DNA of 9,960 nt from Rubrobacter sp. (GTDB lineage Bacteria; Actinomycetota; Rubrobacteria; Rubrobacterales; Rubrobacteraceae): the NCBI GenBank assembly GCA_013817025.1, contig JACDDK010000028.1, forward strand, positions 1 through 9,960, given 5' to 3'. The notes under the pieces are model-generated. The model was given only the letters and a program-made list of their open reading frames with translations. It was not told the DNA's origin and made no database searches. Positions 6,211 through 9,960 of the stretch are shown here, piece by piece. Each line of letters opens with the position of its first letter. Positions within the stretch are counted from its first letter, which is position 1. The translations under genes and the position numbers were made by a program.

Positions 6211-6822
6211 GTGGACGAGCTTTTGGACATCTTGGATGAGACGGGTGAGCCTACTGGTCGGATCGCCTGGAAGAGCGAGGCTCACCGGGATGGGTTGTGG
6301 CACCGATGTTTTCACTGCTGGATCCTGGACCCCAATGGTCCGTGGCTCCTGATCCAACGGCGCGCCTATATAAAAGACACCTGGCCCGGCTATCTCGACG
6401 TCACCGCCGCCGGACACCTCGCCGCCGGTGAGACGCCCCTCGATGGCCTGCGCGAAGTAGAGGAGGAGTTGGGACTACGCGTAGAGCCGGACAGGCTAGT
6501 CCCGCTCGGCACTCGGCGCATCGAGCAGGAGATACCGGCTGGCCGTGACCGCGAGTTCCACGAGATCTTCCTGCTCTTCGACTCTACCCCGCCCTCGGAG
6601 CTACGCCTCCAGACCGAAGAGGTGGACGCCGTCCTCCGCATCCGGCTCGAAGACGCGCCGAAACTGTACGAACAAGAGTCCATACCCGCCGAAGAATGGA
6701 GATTCGGCGAGCGATTCCCAACGCGGGTGAGCCTCGCGGATTTCGTCCCCAACGAGGACGGATACCTCTCGTGGGTGGCCCTGAAGGCTCACGCCCTGCT
6801 CGACGAGACGCCGGGCCTCTAG
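6211..6822 (+). CDS. Nudix hydrolase with shortened Nudix box (YfcD/IPP-isomerase-like)
   Basis: A 203-aa cytosolic Nudix-fold protein of the group resembling YfcD and isopentenyl-diphosphate isomerase: N-terminal ELLDILDETGEPTG, then HRDGLWHRCFHCWI (25-38), LLIQRRAYIKDTWPGYLD (46-63), and the box AAGHLAAGE (66-74) to REVEEELGL (81-89). The box is 22 residues long, not 23: only six residues (75-80) stand between E74 and R81 where seven are normal. The metal-binding Glu cluster is kept. It is not a normal isopentenyl-diphosphate isomerase, since the catalytic Cys before GH is replaced by A66-A67. Substrate unknown. The GTG start has no SD but a TACTCT hexamer 7 nt upstream, so the mRNA may be leaderless. 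The TAG stop overlaps the stop of the convergent hypothetical gene. Confidence 0.88.
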   Translation: MDELLDILDETGEPTGRIAWKSEAHRDGLWHRCFHCWILDPNGPWLLIQRRAYIKDTWPGYLDVTAAGHLAAGETPLDGLREVEEELGLRVEPDRLVPLGTRRIEQEIPAGRDREFHEIFLLFDSTPPSELRLQTEEVDAVLRIRLEDAPKLYEQESIPAEEWRFGERFPTRVSLADFVPNEDGYLSWVALKAHALLDETPGL

Positions 6823-7289
6823 ACTTCCCGGTTGCGCGCCGCCAAAAGCTCGTCTACCTGACTAGCGGCGAGCCGCGCTCGCCACGCCGCGCCTCGCGCG
6901 TCCCGGACTAGGTAGCCGAAGCGAGGTTCGTCCAGTTCTCTGGCTGTGGCTTCTATCCGGGCTTCGAGGGCTCGCGCCGCACCGACCGCCAGGTGTGTGG
7001 CGGCGACGGCTTTTGCAACGCCGGGGGCCACTAGATACGGGACGTTGCACGTCGCCAGGTTTGCGAGGTCCGCGCATCGCGCAGTGGCGTCCGCCAGCGC
7101 GTCTGGAGTTGAGGCTCCGTCTTGTAAGGCGTTCAGCTCGCGTTGAAGGTCGAGGGCGGCATCCCGCACCACCCGCACCTGCAAGGATTCACCAGCCGCG
7201 CAGGCGTCCACGAGTAACCCGGCGGCCCGTGCGCCCGCCGCGGCCTCCGGGATGCCGGTCCTTACGTGGGTGTGGTCCGCTGCGGTCAT
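6819..7289 (-). CDS. Ala-rich helical hypothetical protein, faintly cyclodeaminase-like
   Basis: A 156-aa protein with no signal peptide or clear membrane segment, about 27% alanine (42 by my count), and predicted by eye to be almost all helix. The stretch LANLATCNVPYLVAPGVAKA (76-95) followed by an Ala-rich helix resembles the helical formimidoyl-FH4 cyclodeaminase (FTCD_C-like) fold, where a glycine/asparagine turn precedes a helix starting near a conserved Asp. Here that Asp is missing and the match is weak, so I assign no function. ATG at 7289 has no SD, but TAGAAT lies 7 nt upstream, fitting a leaderless transcript. Its TAG stop overlaps the TAG of the convergent Nudix gene within CTAG. 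The coding frame has strong third-position GC like its neighbours, which supports a real gene. Confidence 0.75.
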   Translation of the reverse strand: MTAADHTHVRTGIPEAAAGARAAGLLVDACAAGESLQVRVVRDAALDLQRELNALQDGASTPDALADATARCADLANLATCNVPYLVAPGVAKAVAATHLAVGAARALEARIEATARELDEPRFGYLVRDARGAAWRARLAASQVDELLAARNREV

Positions 7290-7296
7290 GGCGGAG

Positions 7297-7302
7297 ATTC
7301 TA
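7297..7302 (-). promoter_or_regulatory. Putative -10 element for a leaderless hypothetical gene
   Basis: The minus strand reads TAGAAT, 7 nt before the ATG of the Ala-rich protein gene, with no SD between. No -35 is evident. Confidence 0.4.
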
Positions 7303-7326
7303 CCCGAGTCCTTCGCTGACCGGCCT

Positions 7327-7340
7327 CTGAAACCTGAAAC
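7327..7340. repeat. Two tandem copies of CTGAAAC
   Basis: Two perfect 7-bp tandem copies in the 54-bp gap between the DUF1206 stop and the hypothetical gene start. The repeat is short and may be chance. It lies upstream of the -10 candidate at 7302-7297. Confidence 0.5.
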
Positions 7341-7343
7341 CTC

Positions 7344-8207
7344 TCAAGTACATTCTATGTGGCGGTAACGGGCGATGGCGAACATGAAGCCGCCGTAGAG
7401 GATGAACCCGGCGGCGATGGCGCCGAGCATGTACGAGCCGTATGTTTGCTGCTGGATGGTCTCCAGCGCACCGCCGAGGCCGCGGCTCTCTTGCGGGTTG
7501 GACTGGTACGCGGCGAGCAGGACGAAAGCGCCAGCTACCCCGATGGCGATAGCTCGGGCGACGGTCCCTACGCGACCGGCCAGCGTGACCCAGTGTTCCT
7601 GCGCGTCGCTCATCTCGCCGAGCTTCAGGTCGTGCAGGAACTTCGCTTTGTAGGCGGCGTGTAGCTGGTACGCGCCGACGTTCAGCACGACCACGCCGAC
7701 GACACCCACCAAAATTTGCCCGACCGGCGGCTGAAAGGCCATAGCACTCACCGCCATCGCATCCTCCGAGCTGTCCTCCGCTCCGAAGACGGACTGCGCC
7801 GCCGTGTAAGCCAGAGCGCCGTGTATGAGCCCGCTTCCGACGTAGGCCACGCGCCGCACGACGCCCGCGGCGTCCGAGCCTTTATCGTCCGGGTCCATAA
7901 CGCCCTGTACCACCTTCCACAAGGCGTATCCGAACAGTCCGGCAGCCAGCACCACCAGCAAAAACCCCCCGAGATACTGCGATCCAATGCTCTTCACCGC
8001 GCCGCCGGGGCTCGCGGTCTTGCCGCCGACCATGCCAAGAGCCTCCAGCATCGCCAGGACGCCGATAACCACGTAGACCACGCCCTTCGCCACGTAACCG
8101 AACCGGGCGAGGCCCACGACCCAGGGGCTCGCCTGACGGGCCGCCTCGTCGGCGGTGTCCTTTACTTGCTCGACCGCTTCATCGACCGGGCCATCGGCTT
8201 GCGTCAC
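7344..8207 (-). CDS. DUF1206 domain-containing membrane protein
   Basis: A 287-aa integral membrane protein built from three copies of the DUF1206 unit, each with two helices: about 32-104 (LARFGYVAKGVVYVVIGVLA and its partner near 79-101), 117-190 (RRVAYVGSGLIHGALAYTAA and its partner) and 209-283 (GRVGTVARAIAIGVAGAFVL and its partner). Each unit shows the spaced-glycine pattern of the family and a Tyr-containing end to the second helix. The N-terminal 28 residues are charged and should be cytoplasmic. The family is common in actinobacteria and has no known function. GTG at 8207 is supported by an AGGAG SD 6 nt upstream. It diverges from nadE across a 111-bp spacer. It is possibly followed by the hypothetical gene, which seems to have its own promoter. 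Confidence 0.92.
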   Translation of the reverse strand: MTQADGPVDEAVEQVKDTADEAARQASPWVVGLARFGYVAKGVVYVVIGVLAMLEALGMVGGKTASPGGAVKSIGSQYLGGFLLVVLAAGLFGYALWKVVQGVMDPDDKGSDAAGVVRRVAYVGSGLIHGALAYTAAQSVFGAEDSSEDAMAVSAMAFQPPVGQILVGVVGVVVLNVGAYQLHAAYKAKFLHDLKLGEMSDAQEHWVTLAGRVGTVARAIAIGVAGAFVLLAAYQSNPQESRGLGGALETIQQQTYGSYMLGAIAAGFILYGGFMFAIARYRHIECT

Positions 8208-8240
8208 GCTAGTCTCCTCATTGTCTCTGGTTCCCGGATC

Positions 8241-8246
8241 ACTCTA
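8241..8246 (-). promoter_or_regulatory. Putative -10 element for the DUF1206 gene
   Basis: The minus strand reads TAGAGT, preceded directly by TG. A start near 8234 would leave a leader of about 27 nt that contains the AGGAG SD. No clear -35. Confidence 0.35.
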
Positions 8247-8283
8247 CACCCGTCGCGAGAAGCGTGCCGGGCGTGGAGTATCT

Positions 8284-8304
8284 CGGCGCAGCGCCGCCCG
8301 GCGC
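8284..8304. promoter_or_regulatory. Triple inverted repeat at the nadE promoter, possible operator
   Basis: Three alternating 6-bp arms: CGGCGC (8284-8289), one base, GCGCCG (8291-8296), two bases, CGGCGC (8299-8304). The middle arm can pair with either outer arm, giving two overlapping perfect palindromes. It ends 2 bp before the nadE -10 candidate and covers the -35 to -15 region, where a repressor or activator would bind. If transcription starts at the ATG, this is a DNA site, not an RNA hairpin. GC-rich background raises the chance of a coincidence. Confidence 0.4.
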
Positions 8305-8306
8305 GA

Positions 8307-8312
8307 TATATT
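8307..8312 (+). promoter_or_regulatory. Putative -10 element for leaderless nadE mRNA
   Basis: TATATT lies 6 nt before the nadE ATG, in an AT island inside GC-rich DNA. No SD is present, so transcription probably starts at the ATG. Confidence 0.5.
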
Positions 8313-8318
8313 AAGCGC

Positions 8319-9960
8319 ATGAGGGTCGCGCTAGCCCAGATCAACACAACCGTCGGAGATATTTGGGGCAACGTCGAAAAGATGGCCGACGCCCTGAGCC
8401 GCGCCACCGACGCCGGCGCCGACCTCGTGGCCTATCCCGAGCTCACCATCACCGGCTACCCGCCCGAAGACCTCCTGATGCGCCCGAGCTTTATCGAGGA
8501 GAACCTCAAAGCCCTGGATGAATTCGCCAAGACCGTCCCCGAAAATATCGCCTGCGCGGTTGGCTTCGTGGACCTCGACGCGGATCTATTCAACTCCTTG
8601 GGCGTCGTCTCCGGCGGCGAGGTGTTGCACCGTTACCACAAGCGCTACCTGCCAAACTACGGCGTCTTCGACGAGAATCGGTACTTCCGCGAGGGCTCGG
8701 ATGCTCCGATGTTGCGGGTGGACGGCACCCTCGTGGGCCTGAGCGTGTGCGAGGACATCTGGTATCCGGGTGGCCCGGCCCGGGAGCAAGCCCTCGGCGG
8801 CGCGGGGGTCCTCCTGAACATCTCGGCCTCGCCGTATCACCGCCAGAAGGGCGCTTTCCGCGAGCGGATGCTGGGCGTGCGCGCCTCGGACTACGGATGC
8901 TACGTCGTGTTCTGCAACCTAGTCGGCGGGCAGGACGAACTCGTCTTCGACGGACATTCGGTCGTCTTCGATCCGGAGGGACGGCTCGTGGCGCGGGCCA
9001 AACCCTTTGAGGAGGATCTGCTGGTCGTGGACCTCCAACCCTCCGAAGCCCTCATACAACGACTCCACGACCCGCGCCCCCGCAAGGAGAACCCCGAGAG
9101 TCCGCCGCACGTCATAGACCTGCCAAACGTCACGCCGCACACCCAGGCTACGCCCACCGAACCCCGCGTCGAACCGTACCCTTCCGAGGAGGGCGAGGTC
9201 TTGGAAGCGTTGGTCCTGGGGCTGCGCGACTACTTCCGAAAAAACGGTTTCTCGCGGGCCGTGCTCGGCCTTTCGGGGGGGATAGACTCGGCGCTCGCGG
9301 CGGCGGTCGCCGTGCGGGCGCTCGGCCCCGAGAACGTCACCGGCGTCCTCATGCCGAGCCGCTACACCTCGGACCTCAGCAACACCGACGCCACCGCCCT
9401 CGCCAAGAACCTGCGGGTGGATACTCAGACCATCCCGATAGGCCCGGCTTTCGACGCCTACAAGGAGATGATGCAGGAGGCGTTCAAGGGGTTGCCCGAG
9501 GACGTTACCGAGGAGAACCTGCAGAGCCGCATTCGGGGGAACATCCTGATGGCGCTCTCCAATAAGTTCGGTTGGATCGTCTTGAGCACCGGCAACAAGA
9601 GCGAGATGAGCGTCGGCTACTCTACACTCTACGGTGATTCGGCGGGTGGTTTCGCGGTCATAAAGGACGTGCCCAAGAACCTCGTGTACCGTGTCTCGCG
9701 CTACTTCAACGAGGTCACGGGCCGCGAGGCCATCCCCGAGTCCATACTAGACAAAGAGCCGTCGGCGGAGCTGCGCGACGATCAGCGCGACACCGACTCG
9801 CTGCCGCCTTACGACATACTGGACCCGATCCTCGAAGCCTACATCGAGGAGGATAAAGGCATCGCCCAGATCGTCGCCGCCGGATACGACGAGGACGACG
9901 TGCGGCGCATCGTGGGCCTCGTGGACCGCGCCGAATACAAACGCCGCCAGGCCCCAACCG
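8319..9960 (+). CDS. nadE: Glutamine-dependent NAD+ synthetase (3' end beyond window)
   Basis: Makes NAD+ from deamido-NAD (NaAD), ATP and glutamine, the last step of NAD synthesis, in the cytosol. The frame is open from ATG at 8319 to the right edge: 547 codons are visible and roughly 30-40 are likely missing, by family length. The N-terminal glutaminase (nitrilase fold) spans about 1-270 with the triad E41 (YPELTITGYPPEDLL), K108 (YHKRYLPNYGVFDE) and C144 (SVCEDIW). The C-terminal synthetase spans about 285 onward, with the ATP-pyrophosphatase loop LSGGIDS (318-324), LSTGNKSEMSVGYSTLYGD (422-440) and the DKEPSAELRDDQRDTDSLPPY substrate region split at about 478-498. All key residues are intact, so ammonia from Gln can be channelled between domains. 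The ATG has no SD and follows a TATATT hexamer by 6 nt. The triple inverted repeat just upstream may control it. The DUF1206 gene diverges from it. Confidence 0.96.
   Translation, partial: MRVALAQINTTVGDIWGNVEKMADALSRATDAGADLVAYPELTITGYPPEDLLMRPSFIEENLKALDEFAKTVPENIACAVGFVDLDADLFNSLGVVSGGEVLHRYHKRYLPNYGVFDENRYFREGSDAPMLRVDGTLVGLSVCEDIWYPGGPAREQALGGAGVLLNISASPYHRQKGAFRERMLGVRASDYGCYVVFCNLVGGQDELVFDGHSVVFDPEGRLVARAKPFEEDLLVVDLQPSEALIQRLHDPRPRKENPESPPHVIDLPNVTPHTQATPTEPRVEPYPSEEGEVLEALVLGLRDYFRKNGFSRAVLGLSGGIDSALAAAVAVRALGPENVTGVLMPSRYTSDLSNTDATALAKNLRVDTQTIPIGPAFDAYKEMMQEAFKGLPEDVTEENLQSRIRGNILMALSNKFGWIVLSTGNKSEMSVGYSTLYGDSAGGFAVIKDVPKNLVYRVSRYFNEVTGREAIPESILDKEPSAELRDDQRDTDSLPPYDILDPILEAYIEEDKGIAQIVAAGYDEDDVRRIVGLVDRAEYKRRQAPT

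Noticed and set aside
6211..6822. Isopentenyl-diphosphate delta-isomerase
   Set aside because: The TWPG-to-GH layout is similar, but the catalytic Cys before GH is Ala and the Nudix box is shortened; general Nudix hydrolase is safer.
8204..8407. Minus-strand open frame across the nadE start and promoter
   Set aside because: It overlaps the conserved first 29 codons of nadE and the promoter region and shows no recognisable protein features.
1..9960. Defence island, secondary-metabolite cluster, prophage, IS element, CRISPR array or tRNA
   Set aside because: No transposase, integrase, nuclease, biosynthetic core enzyme, regular spaced repeats or cloverleaf was seen on either strand; the genes are housekeeping or general membrane families.

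Overview
The window looks like ordinary chromosomal DNA from a GC-rich Gram-positive bacterium, most likely an actinomycete of the Rubrobacter type. That placement is an inference from codon use, GTG/TTG starts, Ala/Arg/Glu-rich proteins, a DUF1206 membrane protein and several start codons that look leaderless. No sequence search was possible. I see no rRNA, tRNA, mobile element, CRISPR array or phage gene, and the window is almost fully coding.

Layout from left to right. On the minus strand, a receiver-like protein gene and an ADP-ribose-pyrophosphatase-type Nudix hydrolase gene form a two-gene operon (1087 to 136), possibly followed by a 17-codon ORF. Divergent from them, on the plus strand, lies a full-length type I ABC exporter half-transporter (1173-3005), and 13 bp after it a 23-codon single-helix membrane peptide gene (3019-3090). 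This unit seems to end at an intrinsic terminator lying inside the last codons of the convergent gene. Next, on the minus strand, come a D-2-hydroxyacid dehydrogenase (6137-5103), a leader with a long hairpin, a CNNM/CBS/CorC-HlyC membrane protein whose start is probably a non-standard CTG, and a YqhA (UPF0114) membrane protein placed 7 bp after it. Divergent from the dehydrogenase is a second Nudix hydrolase (6211-6822, plus), whose stop codon overlaps that of a convergent Ala-rich hypothetical protein (7289-6819, minus). Then a DUF1206 six-helix membrane protein (8207-7344, minus) diverges from glutamine-dependent NAD+ synthetase nadE (8319 to beyond the right edge, plus).

How the genes relate: three products touch nucleotide or NAD chemistry (an ADP-ribose-type Nudix enzyme, a second Nudix enzyme of unknown substrate, NAD+ synthetase) and one uses NAD(P)H (the dehydrogenase). 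They lie in separate transcription units, so I do not claim a shared pathway. Four membrane proteins (ABC exporter, CorC-type, YqhA, DUF1206) and one membrane micropeptide make up much of the rest.

I did not find a clearly new multi-gene system. The most interesting signals are small: the conserved-looking membrane micropeptide after the ABC exporter, the corC leader hairpin with its non-standard start, the Nudix box shortened by one residue in the second Nudix protein, the triple inverted repeat at the nadE promoter, and a set of TANNNT hexamers 6-7 nt before start codons that lack a Shine-Dalgarno (SD) sequence, which points to leaderless mRNAs.
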